DNA from: Pseudomonadales bacterium
GTDB taxonomy: Bacteria; Pseudomonadota; Gammaproteobacteria; Pseudomonadales; DC-out160
Reading direction: 5' to 3'
Assembly (NCBI GenBank): GCA_019090455.1
Contig: JAHRWA010000044.1
Span: forward strand, 1-64,000
DNA: 64,000 nucleotides
Part shown: in pieces, positions 29,269 through 39,268 of the stretch
How the letters are laid out: the number at the start of each line of letters is the position of its first letter
How positions within the stretch are numbered: the stretch's first letter is position 1
Program-made: the position numbers and the translations under genes
The notes under the pieces: model-generated
What the model saw: only the letters and a program-made list of their open reading frames with translations
Databases searched by the model: none
What the model was told of the DNA's origin: nothing

Positions 29269-29323
29269 TTTTACGCCTGTAAATTACCACTTTCTAGTGG
29301 TATACAATATTCAACTTCAAGCA

Positions 29324-30484
29324 TCAGGACAGCCCAATACATTCAAATATATATTTTGTGTTATTGCTTTTAACGAATTCAATTAAATTATTGCTGTTTA
29401 CATCATTAACGGTCCCAGACTCTCCAACCAGTCTTCTTATAGTTCCCCTTAAGGCCGGATAATCTTTAATTACCTCCTCAGTCACAATATCCTTAAAATC
29501 TATGGATACAGGTGAACGATCTGACAAATAGGACTCTTCATCTTGAAACACTATAATAATCGGACGTGCTAATACTTTATAATCCACATAAACAGAAGAG
29601 ACATCGGTAATTAACCCATCCGATGCTGATAGAAGCTCATACAAAGTCAAATCATTCCTTTGCAACCATTCCTCATTTATTAATCTAAGCCTGCTGTCGC
29701 TGTCATAGACAATCGGCATTCCTGCCTCTATAGACATAGGATGCGGTTTTACAATGACAAGTACATCTAGCTCCTCAAGCACCTTTATAAAATCACTCTC
29801 ATCAAAATCCGTTAAACCATAAACCCCTAAACTGTCATCGCCATCAACACGAAAATCCCCAAATACCGATCGGCGATATGTTGGAAGCCACACTAATACC
29901 TTAGAATATTTTCGCGTTAAACTGAGCAACTTCGGATTCACAACTTCTTTTCTGAGAATGTCCATCCGAGGCAAACCTACCTCTATCACTTGTTTGCTAT
30001 TCACACCAAAAGATTGGGCAACCGTTTTTGCAAAAACTCTGGACGTTGCAATAGTATAATTAAACCTAGGGGTCGACCTATTATTCTTATCAAGCAAACC
30101 GATTGCCTTGATAGGCATACCGTGCCACAAATTAACGACTACTTGCTGAGAGTTCAATTTCAATACAGAAAACAGCCCATGCGTAAAAAAAATGTACTTA
30201 CTTCGAAGATAAAACCACACCCCCCAAACGGAAAGCTTGGCAAAGTGATGAACAAACTTTTTATTTGCCCATTCCGGAACACTGACAACTCCATCCGTCA
30301 ATATAATTAACCGAACATTCATATTTACCTGATCAATGTGCCCAACAATAGCCCGGACGGTATCATCATAATTGGGGTAAGCATGAACAACTATTTTCCG
30401 ACTATCCTTTGGGATAATACAACTTACACACCACGCAACATACACTAGAACACTTCTGCCCCAATTTAATAATATGCGTAACAC
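29324..30484 (-). CDS. CDP-glycerol glycerophosphotransferase-like protein
   Basis: Belongs to the TagB/TagF family, which moves glycerol-phosphate (or ribitol-phosphate) from a CDP-polyol onto a glycan. Hallmarks: FFTHGL, NLWHGMPIKAIG, GLPRMDIL, VLVWLPTYRRS, VIVKPHP and the DGLITDVSSVYVDY active-site block. GTG 30484 is chosen because GGAGGAG lies 5 bases upstream, inside the longer frame. The first about 25 residues are hydrophobic and may attach the enzyme to the membrane. In this Gram-negative locus it probably decorates the repeat unit with a phosphopolyol. A cytidylyltransferase that could supply the donor is at 34145. Confidence 0.88.
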   Translation of the reverse strand: MLRILLNWGRSVLVYVAWCVSCIIPKDSRKIVVHAYPNYDDTVRAIVGHIDQVNMNVRLIILTDGVVSVPEWANKKFVHHFAKLSVWGVWFYLRSKYIFFTHGLFSVLKLNSQQVVVNLWHGMPIKAIGLLDKNNRSTPRFNYTIATSRVFAKTVAQSFGVNSKQVIEVGLPRMDILRKEVVNPKLLSLTRKYSKVLVWLPTYRRSVFGDFRVDGDDSLGVYGLTDFDESDFIKVLEELDVLVIVKPHPMSIEAGMPIVYDSDSRLRLINEEWLQRNDLTLYELLSASDGLITDVSSVYVDYKVLARPIIIVFQDEESYLSDRSPVSIDFKDIVTEEVIKDYPALRGTIRRLVGESGTVNDVNSNNLIEFVKSNNTKYIFECIGLS

Positions 30485-30615
30485 AACTCCTCCTTCAACC
30501 ACTCTAAATAACCTTCGTCATAAAAACAAAAACATATAACTCTGAACCAAATTCATTCCATAAGAGCTGACAATCGAGACGACCCCAATTACAACCCAAC
30601 CAATTCAATCCCACA

Positions 30616-31824
30616 TCAAGTCAATCGCCGTGCACCTAGACCGCGTAAAAAACACCAATACAACACCACCTGAATTATGTACATGAATGCTTCACACAAA
30701 TAAACAGCCATAATTCCAAATTCTTCAATACCGACTATCATTAAGCATATACTCCCCAGCCCCGTACCGACAATCACCATCCCTACCAACCCTACCCTAT
30801 GCTCGGCTATAGCTACCTGAGCATAGGCGCTTGAGACTGTCCAAACCAACAAAACCAGCATGAGAAAAAATGCAACAGCAGAAACCTCCTCATACTTTGG
30901 AGCACCTATACTTGCAAACACTAAATTAATAGATCCACAAAATAGAATAGCCAATCCAACGATAAAAAAACCCAACTTTTGCTTCCTAACAACATCAATT
31001 GCCGCAAGTCTTCGACGGGTATCAAGCAATTCAAAAAATTCCACTCTCCGAGAAAATGCAATTAACTGCGAAATCATGCTTACCATATTTTTTGCATACA
31101 CATACAACCCTGAAAAGTAGCCTCCCAAAAATCTATCAACGATAATTGGCAATGAGCGCCCATATAACTGTCCACCCATATAGCCAGCATTAAACATCGA
31201 TCCTTCTTTCAGCGCCAACCATACTTCATTCACCGACACCACCTGAAATTCCACATCTATATTTTCGCGCCGTAACGTTAAATATTGAACAATCACAGTC
31301 AAAGTCATTCCCAAACTAAAACCAATCGCAACCAGCTGCCCTACATAGCCCAGATCAAATACAACCGAATACCCGAGAGCCAATGAGGCAAAAAGCCAAG
31401 AAAGCCCAGAAAGTGGACCACTCAAATAGTTAATTTTTTGATTATCCAGTATTCCAACTGAATTAAAGGACCAGATAAAAGGAACCAACATGGCGAACAG
31501 GATCACGTCATTTGAGATTTTATTTAGCCCTAAAAAGGGGATAACCATTAGAACAGAAACAATCATAACCAAAGAAAAAACTATTCTTGCGCATACATGA
31601 GCCCAAAACTGTCGCAATCCGTTCTCGCGACCCCAATTCCTTGATATTATGTAAACACCACCCAAATCAGCAGACCACTGCATCAAAGAAACAACTCCTA
31701 ACCCTATCCCAACTGCACCAATCAAAGGTAATTGTTCTTTATACAATAGCCAGGTCTGGGTCAAAAACATCGCCCCCTGCCCCAGAAAAAAACCACTTAA
31801 AATTCTACCAAATTCCCGTGACAT
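30616..31824 (-). CDS. wzx: Polysaccharide flippase, Wzx-like
   Basis: A polytopic membrane protein with about 12 hydrophobic segments of the MOP/PST export superfamily; it would flip the undecaprenyl-linked repeat unit to the periplasm. The N-terminus (SGFFLGQGAMFLTQTWLLYKE) and the region GSMFNAGYMGGQLYGRSLPIIVDRFLG resemble Wzx proteins. ATG 31824 is used because GGTGG stands 6 bases upstream; this gives 402 aa. Position between wzz and the glycosyl/phosphoglycerol transferases supports the call. Confidence 0.82.
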   Translation of the reverse strand: MSREFGRILSGFFLGQGAMFLTQTWLLYKEQLPLIGAVGIGLGVVSLMQWSADLGGVYIISRNWGRENGLRQFWAHVCARIVFSLVMIVSVLMVIPFLGLNKISNDVILFAMLVPFIWSFNSVGILDNQKINYLSGPLSGLSWLFASLALGYSVVFDLGYVGQLVAIGFSLGMTLTVIVQYLTLRRENIDVEFQVVSVNEVWLALKEGSMFNAGYMGGQLYGRSLPIIVDRFLGGYFSGLYVYAKNMVSMISQLIAFSRRVEFFELLDTRRRLAAIDVVRKQKLGFFIVGLAILFCGSINLVFASIGAPKYEEVSAVAFFLMLVLLVWTVSSAYAQVAIAEHRVGLVGMVIVGTGLGSICLMIVGIEEFGIMAVYLCEAFMYIIQVVLYWCFLRGLGARRLT

Positions 31825-32092
31825 CAATTCCACCAAATTTATACATTATAACTTCACACACCCTCGATTTTAGCGGCAATTCCAACAACTCAAGTTTTTA
31901 AAATATGCGGAAAAAGAAATCACCCAATAATCTAACTTTCTATACCAACTGCAGAGTTTCACAGAAAAAAGTCAAACACCTCTCTCCCAGCTTTTTAAAT
32001 AAATACCGGCAATGGAATCGATATTTATTCAACACTCATTTTGCAACGTCAATGCATCATTTCAACATTGATTTTAAAATTTCAGCGCTTAC

Positions 32093-33337
32093 TTATTCCC
32101 CTAACCCTTCAGATCGAACCTTACCCACTAATTCAACCATAAAACAAGCAATAACGCCTAATAACGCACCTAACACTAGCCCAATCCCTAGCTGTACAAG
32201 CCACCCCATACCTACAGCTTTAAAAGTGCGGTGAGGTTTCACTACCACCTGAGTAGGGCGCACTAACTGGAATTGGTTACGCTGCACGGAAAGCCTTATG
32301 CTATCAGTCTCTGCCAAGTGCTTATTGTCAATTACATTATCAACATGAAAGCGAACCAGGATATTTCGCACATTCTCTACATTTGCTTGAGCCACCTCAA
32401 TAGTGCTTGCGTTATCTGCTAGAGCTTTTCTAAGATCTGCTTTTCTGTTTTCTAATTGAATCAACAGCTCTACCTCAAGCCTATCTCGATGATCACGTAT
32501 CTGCTTAAGCTCATTATCGAGCAGCAGTATAGCCATAGCTTCTTTCGGTTGAGTTTGGTCAGAGATATAAGCTGCTTTTTGTTTTACCAAGCTAAGAACA
32601 TCTACGTCCAGCCGCTGTATCTGCTTACTATAAAGAATTGCTTCTTGTTCAGTTCTAGCCAGTCGCTGAGACAATACGCCGCCCTCCTGCTTTATGCTCA
32701 TCACACTCGCAGTCAACTCTTTAAGTTCTAGCTTATAGTTATCTTTGTGCTGACGAGCTTGCTCCAAGATTTCATCTGCTAATACAATATGATCCTGAAT
32801 TAAGTTATTCGCAATTTTCGTTTCTAAAGCCAAAACGTTATCTCCATCTTCCCTCCAAAGCGTAGAAAGAATTAGAAGATTGCCATTCTTAGGGGCACTC
32901 ACCTTAAACTTAGGCGGCTCAAACTCGCTCAAGTCCTTGGACGCTGCCGCAGCCTCATTGAGTACTTGTGTAATAAAACGTTTCTCCAGCTTTGACTTCG
33001 AGTTATCTAAGCTTTCAATAAGCTTCCGTTCACTGAGGATACCCTTTTCGTTTGGCAGCATGTAACTGCCCAACTCGATTACCGTTTCGTAGTTATATTG
33101 CTTCGGCATCATCAACACAAATAATAAAGTAGCGACAATAGTCAGCGAAAACACTGCAAATAAAGTTAATTTATGGGATAAAACCACTCGAATTAAATCC
33201 ACTAAACTCATCTCATTTTCGGGAGTATAAGGTGTTGGTGCTAGCACGTATTCAGCCTTCCGCTCTAGCTGCGCAGAGGTACCACTACTGAACTTAGTGC
33301 GGTCAAATTCCGAGACTGACTCTTCCTTTTTGGACAT
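32093..33337 (-). CDS. wzz: Wzz-type polysaccharide chain-length determinant
   Basis: Inner-membrane co-polymerase that sets polymer length with Wzy. A cytoplasmic N-terminal segment ends NEMSLVDLIRVVLSHK, followed by transmembrane helix 1 (LTLFAVFSLTIVATLLFVLMM), a large periplasmic part with long coiled-coil helices (about residues 170-330) and helix 2 near the C-terminus (VQLGIGLVLGALLGVIACFMVEL), preceded by the usual proline-rich VRPTQVVVKPHRT. No tyrosine-kinase domain, so it is the O-antigen/Gram-negative type. A second, truncated wzz is at 39269-39447. Confidence 0.88.
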   Translation of the reverse strand: MSKKEESVSEFDRTKFSSGTSAQLERKAEYVLAPTPYTPENEMSLVDLIRVVLSHKLTLFAVFSLTIVATLLFVLMMPKQYNYETVIELGSYMLPNEKGILSERKLIESLDNSKSKLEKRFITQVLNEAAAASKDLSEFEPPKFKVSAPKNGNLLILSTLWREDGDNVLALETKIANNLIQDHIVLADEILEQARQHKDNYKLELKELTASVMSIKQEGGVLSQRLARTEQEAILYSKQIQRLDVDVLSLVKQKAAYISDQTQPKEAMAILLLDNELKQIRDHRDRLEVELLIQLENRKADLRKALADNASTIEVAQANVENVRNILVRFHVDNVIDNKHLAETDSIRLSVQRNQFQLVRPTQVVVKPHRTFKAVGMGWLVQLGIGLVLGALLGVIACFMVELVGKVRSEGLGE

Positions 33338-34144
33338 GCAGGCAACCTTGCGGGTAGTTAGCTTAAATCAATGTAGATAACCAGGGGGGCTATTTCTTCG
33401 GTCGCCGATACTAACATATATCTAGCTGGATTTAAGCCCTTTTCACATCAACAAGTTACGCGTTATTTGAGGGCAAATCGACGTAAAAAACTAACAACAA
33501 AGACGAAGAGAGAGGGAGTTAAGGACTGGTGAAATCAAGCGCGAATCTAAACAAGGGTACGATAGGAAAAAAATATAGCCTAACACTAAAAACATCAAAT
33601 TTAAGAAGCGCTTTATCGTAGATTTCAGAACAGCAAGCAGTGAGCAGTGAGCAAAAATACCAGGTAGCTAGGAATCACCGACACATGCTTCACCATTAAA
33701 CCGAAAAATATAAATTTTATTATTTGCCATTAGCAAACTAATATACCTTGAACATCCCCGAAAAAAGGGTTGCTTGCCTCCCTGGATACCGCTGTTTGAA
33801 ACAATCGGAAGTATCCGCTGGGAAAAATCTCGCTAATTGAAGCCAATTTCTAAACCCTAGACTCGACAATACCACGCGACATTTAAAACAGTGGTCTATT
33901 TTCTCGTTTACAGCATACTGAATGAAAACTAGAGTGACAATCGTTTAGATACTTATTGGGGGCTTAGGATTCTATCGTTTTAACAAATGAAGAAAGACTC
34001 ACAATTTCAACACCCCCCAAAGTTAAGACAGTAATGTAAAAAAACGCTCATACTCCCAAAACAGCGGCTTTAACAAACTTGCTATGAGCCACATAAAAAC
34101 ATAGCATATGCGCCCTGTTGACTTGCCTTTATCTTGGAGACTTA
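33338..34144. other. Long intergenic region between divergent polysaccharide genes
   Basis: This 807-bp stretch separates wzz (minus) from the cytidylyltransferase (plus), so it should contain both promoters. It is AT-rich and has no coding frame. A short tandem repeat GCAGTGA lies near 33641-33657, shortly before GGTAGCT; this is only faintly like a JUMPStart element. Nothing else was assigned. Confidence 0.5.
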
Positions 34145-34609
34145 ATGAGCAGAATTGTATATGTTTCAGGCACATTTGATCTTTTCCATAGCAATCATCT
34201 AAAAATGATTGAATACGGCAGAGGATTAGGCGAGACATTAATTATCGGGGTTAGCACTGATGAATTAGTCTGTAGTTATAAGAAACCACCAGCTATTCCA
34301 TTTGAAGAACGAATCCAAATAGTCAGAGCACTAAAGCACCCTGATGTGGTTATTCCTCAGCACTCTCTTGAGCACACTCAAAAAACACAAGACCTCAATA
34401 TAGATGTATTTGTCGTTGGTGACGATTGGCGCGGAAAATATGACTACCTAAAAGAGTTAGGAGTTAAAGTATTTTATTTCCCTTATGGTCGTGGAGTTAG
34501 CAGCTCCAATCTTAAAAAGAAAATCCATAAAGACTATCAACAAATCGTCTCACATAGCGATAAACACGATAACCCAACACCTAAAAAAGTTCCAGGACCA
34601 TCAGTATGA
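34145..34609 (+). CDS. TagD-like glycerol-3-phosphate cytidylyltransferase
   Basis: Member of the small cytidylyltransferase family that makes a CDP-polyol from CTP and a polyol phosphate. The nucleotide-binding GTFDLFHSNHL (residues 9-19) carries the H-x-x-H signature; the usual Gly is Asn here (HSNH). VVGDDWRGK and SSSNLKKKI replace the familiar GxDW and ISTTxIK. ATG 34145 has GGAGA 4-5 bases before it. The stop overlaps the start of a dehydrogenase gene (ATGA). With the CDP-glycerol transferase at 29324, this supports a phosphopolyol branch in the polymer. Glycerol, ribitol or another polyol phosphate remain possible substrates. Confidence 0.82.
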   Translation: MSRIVYVSGTFDLFHSNHLKMIEYGRGLGETLIIGVSTDELVCSYKKPPAIPFEERIQIVRALKHPDVVIPQHSLEHTQKTQDLNIDVFVVGDDWRGKYDYLKELGVKVFYFPYGRGVSSSNLKKKIHKDYQQIVSHSDKHDNPTPKKVPGPSV

Positions 34610-35211
34610 AAACCATGTTAATTACCGGAGGATCAGGGGATTTAGCTAGAGCCTTTCAGGATTTTTTTAAAAGCAATATGAAAATTTTATCCCCTTCCTC
34701 TCAGGAATTAGATGTTAGTGATAAGATTCAAGTCCGCGAATACCTACAAGATAAAGCAATCAACGTACTGGTTAATAACGCAGGTACTATCCATCCAAAA
34801 AGTATACTTGAAAGCGACGAAGATAGTTGGGAGCGCGACATTAGAGTTAATTTAATTGGTGCTTACTTTGTCACCAAAAAAGTCCTCGAAAATAGATCTA
34901 ACGCGTTAATTATCAATATAGCCTCTACTGCAGCATTTAATGCCTACTCAAATTGGTCATCATACTGCGCCTCAAAAGCTGGACTTGTAACGCTAACTAA
35001 ATGTTTAGCTAACGATAACTACAACGCATATGTATTATGCCCAGGAGCAGTCAACACAAAGTTCAGAGCTGGATTAGGCCTAGACAACTCAAATGCAATG
35101 GAAGCTACTGAAGTAGTCTCTCAGCTTCAAAACATTCTAGATGGACAGTATCAATCTGGTGATGTGATTTTTTTTCGAAAAAATGAAGTATCCATTAACC
35201 CGCGATTTTAA
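34606..35211 (+). CDS. Short-chain dehydrogenase/reductase
   Basis: Classical SDR of 201 aa: cofactor motif TGGSGDLA (7-14), NNAG, and the catalytic Ser and Tyr-x-x-x-Lys in IASTAAFNAYSNWSSYCASK. PGAVNT follows the active site. It is translationally coupled (ATGA) to the cytidylyltransferase, so it probably makes or modifies the polyol phosphate or the CDP-polyol, for instance by reducing a keto-sugar phosphate. This role is inferred from context; the same fold serves many substrates. Confidence 0.85.
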   Translation: MKTMLITGGSGDLARAFQDFFKSNMKILSPSSQELDVSDKIQVREYLQDKAINVLVNNAGTIHPKSILESDEDSWERDIRVNLIGAYFVTKKVLENRSNALIINIASTAAFNAYSNWSSYCASKAGLVTLTKCLANDNYNAYVLCPGAVNTKFRAGLGLDNSNAMEATEVVSQLQNILDGQYQSGDVIFFRKNEVSINPRF

Positions 35212-35339
35212 AAACCTGCTCAAAATAAAAGGAAAATGAAAAAAACAAATGCCCTTAGTTTGTTAGCCACTTAATTCTCCATCGAAGTTACTCTCAACAG
35301 GTCACAAACAATCCTGAGTTAAGCGTCTCCTTTAAAGCT

Positions 35340-35434
35340 GTGTATTCCGGCAAAGTTGAACACCAATTCCGGCGGAAGATAAACACCTTCAACATCAATC
35401 AGGATGGGTGTCCAACATGATCCGGAATACGCAC
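35340..35434. repeat. Inverted repeat near the element's left end
   Basis: GTGTATTCCGGCAAAGTTGAACACC (25 bases, 35340-35364) is repeated in inverted form at 35407-35434 with a few differences (shared core GTATTCCGG...GTTG-ACACC). Such repeats are common near insertion sequence ends. Whether they belong to the IS66 element or to an older insertion is not clear. Confidence 0.5.
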
Positions 35435-35519
35435 TTCCGGCTTCTACCGGAATTACCAGCATGCCTTTTTCGTTACCAACTAGCTTCAAATTCCACAGTT
35501 ATCTTTAATCGAATAAATA

Positions 35520-37434
35520 GTCACAGTAGGAATACCGATCACTCGGTACCCCCCGTTCAGATCCGTCCGTACACTACTAACGTATACGGCTCCTACCTCG
35601 AGTATTTGGCCCGAAAGCGTTGTTCAGGATAAGGATGTATAACACGTACTTTTGGAAACTGGCCCCTTACCCAGGGCCCAAACTTCGCCCAAACAATTCG
35701 ATGCCTTTGGCTGCGTCGACGTAACATTTTAAACCACCGTCTAATCATCTCATTATGGAACAACCAGATATTTCTAGTGTTGCCAGGACCACCATAATAA
35801 TTCATGTGCCCTGTAGCAACCGATCGTAGCCATTTTAGAGTTTCACCTTTTGGCCTATGCATACGCTTACGCAGATCCTGCTGCACCGCATCAATTTGTT
35901 TGCGAATTTTCTTCCTTGAAGTTTTCCTTCCTACTTTGAACTCACCATTTTTCTTCACGGTACACTAATGTGCAAATCCCAGGAAATCGAATGACTTCGG
36001 TTTCTTTTCATTACACCGTACCCACTGAGCTGCAGCATATCGACCAAATCGGATAAGTCGTGTTTTATCAGGGTGCAAAGCTAAACTAAATTTCCTTAGC
36101 CTTCGCCTCAACAACGCCAGATACTCATTCGCATCCCATTTATTTTGAAAGCAGAGAACAGCATCATCGGCATACCGGGTTACGATGACCTCTCCTTTTG
36201 CCTTTTTCCCACGCCACTGGTGTATCCATAAATCAAAAACGTAATGAAGGTAAATGTTCGCTACTAATGGAGAAATAACGGCCCCTTGTGGTACTCCACA
36301 GCCAGCAGGCGTTCGTTGCCCCAAGTCATTAACTACTCCTACCTTTATCCACTTCGTGATCATTTTTATTAGGCGTTTATCCTGTACGCGGTGCTGAATC
36401 ATTTGGATCATGCTCGACGGTGTCGAAAAACTTTTGGAGATCCAGATCTAGCACCCAGTTTACTTTCTTCTTGCTAAGACCATATGTCAGCGCGTCCAAA
36501 GCATCATGCTGACTCCGGCCTGGCCTGAAACCATATGAGAAACCGAGAAAATCAGTTTCGTAGATTTGATTAAGGATGATGACTATCGCCTGTTGAGCGA
36601 TTTTATCCTCCAAACACTGAATGCTAAGCGGTCGTTGAGTACCGTCATCTTTAGGCAAAAACACCTGCCTTGCCGCTTTCGGCTTATACCTCCCGCTGTG
36701 TATTCTCTCGCTCAAACCCATTAACTTCTCTTCAATATTCTCTTGACATTCGTACCAACTAACATCGTCGATTCCTTTTGCTGCATTTCGTTTGAGTTTA
36801 TAAAAACTCTTTCTCAGCAACTCCGGCATCAAGTGGTGCAACGGAGAAGTGAACTGCCGGTTCTTATCTTTGATTGCACTTTCACGCACGCGATCAAGCC
36901 CCAACATTGCAACGTTCCAGTTCTGTGCCTGGGTGCAGTTTGATTCGATCACGTTCCTCTTAGTCAAGCCCCTTCCCTCCAACAACTCCGCCTCATCAAC
37001 GATGTCTTGTTCGCTGCTTTCATAGATACTATGAAGCTTGTCCGACTTCCCTATTGCACTGTAAATTGTCGTGCTCATCATCCGATCACAATTCACCCTC
37101 AGTCAGGTTAGTGCCTGAGGCACAATTAGGGATCTCCCACGTTCCATACATTAAGCGTACTCACATGCATAAGGTCTCCGACCCCGCCAGGCAGTTAACT
37201 TCCTCACCAATTCGGAGAGTTAACTTATTGCTTTCCACTTCGTTTAACAGCGTCAGCGCCTGAATTTTATGTATTTCGGGGCTCAATACTTAGCCTATCA
37301 GCACCTCTACTAACACTGCACCTGCAAAGTTAGCCTTGCAGGTGCATAGCTCGAGGCTGGGGGGACGAGAGGTTAACTCCTATCCAACAGGGACTTATTT
37401 GATGCTAGCCTTCCTGACGTACTAAACGCTCCAC
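35520..37434 (-). mobile_element. Group II intron
   Basis: On the minus strand, domain V is clear at 35557-35592: it begins GAGCCGTATACG immediately after the reverse-transcriptase stop and ends CGGACGGATCTG, matching the 34-nt bacterial domain V hairpin. Domain VI is the hairpin GGTACCGA-GTGA-TCGGTATT just downstream, and the 3' end is near 35520 (CCTACTGTGAC). The 5' end is probably the GTGGAGCG at 37434. About 340 bp of structured, non-coding sequence (domains I-III) precede the reverse transcriptase. The exact ends are estimates. Confidence 0.75.
35593..37096 (-). pseudogene. ltrA: Group II intron reverse transcriptase/maturase, broken
   Basis: Three adjacent pieces make one LtrA-type protein of about 500 residues. 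36377-37096 carries the RT-0 to RT-3 region (FLPKDDGTQRPLSI, GFSYGFRPGRSQHDAL, LDLQKFFDTVEHD). 35965-36411 continues with PAGCGVPQGAVISPLVANIYL and the catalytic RYADDAVL. 35593-35958 is the maturase (GIIM) domain ending at domain V. The first two are separated by a frameshift near 36410-36418, where about 8 bases are missing. The last two are separated by an in-frame TAG at 35965-35967. The intron cannot now encode a working maturase. Confidence 0.85.
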
Positions 37435-37444
37435 GAACTACAGC

Positions 37445-38690
37445 TTACACAATTCTAACCGCTTGTTTTAAAGTCTCAGCATCCAAACACCAAGGCAGCA
37501 ACGCTTCATAATCCTCAACCATCGTTGCCAAGGGTAGCTCTTTAAAAATATGCTTCAGATAAGCATACGGCTCGTGGCCATGAAGCTTGCACATTTCAAT
37601 AAGGCTGTAAAATCGAGCATTCGTATGCGCACCCTTTGGGGTATCTGCGAACAACCAATTGCGTCTACCGATGGCGACGGGCCTGACGGCTCGCTCATCG
37701 CTATTACTGTCGATCTCGAGTATCCCACTATCACAATATCGAATCAGTTTTTCCCATTGATTTAACGTGTAGTTGATAGCAACGCCTAGCGGTGACTTGG
37801 GCAGAATCACTTGAGTATCCAACCACCCCTCTTTAAATGTGTTCAACAGAGGAATTGATTTTTCTTGGCGTAACGCATAACGCTCTTCTGACGAAAGCGC
37901 TTTGCCTTCTTTTTCGATCGCATATAACTTTTTAAAGAAGGTCAGTGCCGTAGCGGCTTTTGATTTTCGAACCGCTTCTTTGCTGGATAACGATTGGAGT
38001 GCATCGTTAAATTTTCGGCGTGCATGCGCAATGCATCCCGCCAGAGTGATACCCTGCTTTTCTAAAACGTTGTAAGCGGCATAACCTTCACACTGAACAT
38101 ACCCATGACACCCTTCAAACAAAGCGAGGACAACCTCAGAGGTACGGCTGGGATAATAATTATATAAAACAGATTCTTTACACGGCAGACCTCCGTGGCG
38201 CACCCAGATATAAGACTTAGAAGAGACCTTTCGATTGATCTCTTTTAATACCTGTATCGTTGTTTCATCACATTGGGTGTAAGGCCCGGCTCGAATTCCA
38301 TCAGCTAATAAGTTGATGAGTGGTAATGCCGCTTCGGCTAACTGAATTAACCAACGAGACATCGTATTTCGCGGTGGTGATATAGGATAACAAGCCGGCA
38401 TTGGTTTTGGGTAATATCTGAGGCGGTTTAATCGAAGTTTTGATGGACTCTTTTGACTTGCAGCAAGAGCAGGCATATTTATGCTACACATGTTCAATCA
38501 CGATATAGCGAGCGGAAACCCTATCGTACTACTCACTTTTCTGTTCGCCGATTTTCGTTAGCTCTGCACCGCAATCACATAGACGCTCACTTTTATCTAA
38601 TGTGTACTCAATGCGTTGGCGTTCTAGATTATTATCACAGACCTTACGCTTTCCCCGCTTCTTGCGCTGTTTTTTTTCCAACATAATATT
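37445..38690 (-). pseudogene. tnpC: IS66 transposase TnpC, broken
   Basis: The intact stretch (37445-about 38370) has the IS66 DDE-transposase core: RWLIQLAEAALPLINLL, QCDETTIQVL, GYVQCEGYAAYNVL, GCIAHARRKF, DSNSDERAVRPVAIGRRNWLFADTPKGA and the C-terminal domain FYSLIEMCKLHGHEPYAYL. The upstream portion is visible only in another frame (ERLCDCGAELTKIGEQ, then KYACSCCKSK, a zinc-finger-like region). It contains two in-frame TAG codons, and the usual KYxDxLPLYRQ segment is missing. It also runs directly into the truncated tnpB. Not functional. Confidence 0.85.
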
Positions 38691-38857
38691 TTGAGTTTGT
38701 CTTTGCCTTTGCTTGTAAAGACAAACAGGCTTATGGTAAAAGGTTTTAACTGCATTTCTAATTCAACAATCGCAGCTAGGCCATCTATTTGCTTTCTCAT
38801 ATCAACGGGATCGCAGTACAGGTACACTTTTATCGAACCCTTGCTGGGCCTGATCAT
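38624..38857 (-). pseudogene. tnpB: IS66 accessory protein TnpB, truncated
   Basis: Starts like IS66 Orf2/TnpB (IKVYLYCDPVDMRKQIDGLAAIV, LFVFTSKGKDKLKILCW) but after about 57 residues the homology stops. The remaining sequence is tnpC in another frame, so a deletion removed the end of tnpB and the start of tnpC. ATG at 38857. Normal length is about 115 residues. Confidence 0.8.
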
Positions 38858-38869
38858 GCAGCCTCCTTC

Positions 38870-39191
38870 AGTACCTTTATCAATCGGATGAGTAGAGCCT
38901 CGTTAGTGTTCTCACTGTTATGAATCTAGGTTCCGTTGACGCTAATCGTGATGGCGTTGCTTTCTGTGGATTTATTTTCCAGTGTGAGCTCTACAAATTT
39001 GGAAGGCTGGTCTTTGAGATTTGATAGTGCCAGCAGCTTCTTCTTAATTCGTAATTTGGTGTTTTCAGGCGTGAAACTTTTTGACCTCAATGTTGTGTTG
39101 TTTACAGAAACCTGCCTAGGTTAGACCGCTGTCCGACCATTACTTAATGATCTGCGACCACTGTTTTTTGTTTTTCCGTCATACCCTTCAT
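38870..39191 (-). pseudogene. tnpA: IS66 TnpA remnant
   Basis: Readable only in pieces: MTEKQKTVVADH near the start, then AGFCKQHNIEVKKFHA (matching the HTH region of IS66 TnpA), and FVELTLENKSTESNAITISVNG, then EALLIRLIKVLKEAA near the end. Several stops and frame changes separate these pieces. Its place just upstream of tnpB is as expected. Confidence 0.65.
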
Positions 39192-39268
39192 AATCACCTC
39201 TGCTTTTTGAGCTGGGAGTATGTCGGGTTAGTGATGCTTTTGGCAGTTTGGGCTTTATGGAGCGCTCA

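Larger units (their letters stand above)
35318..39268. mobile_element. Decayed IS66-family element with nested group II intron
   Basis: The block has remnants of the three IS66 genes in the normal order on the minus strand: tnpA (about 38870-39191), tnpB (38624-38857) and tnpC (37445-38690). Possible terminal inverted repeats are GTTAAGCGTCTCCTTTAAAGC at the left (from 35318) and GTGAGCGCTCCATAAAGC at the right (39251-39268, read on the minus strand); they align with a few gaps. A group II intron sits 10 bp after the tnpC stop. All three transposase genes are broken, so the element is immobile. The right end abuts a truncated wzz. No target duplication was recognised. Confidence 0.7.

Noticed and set aside
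33641-33680. JUMPStart-like stretch upstream of the polysaccharide genes (GCAGTGA repeats then GGTAGCT)
   Set aside because: Only short pieces resemble the consensus, spacing is wrong, and the strand is opposite to the main operon.
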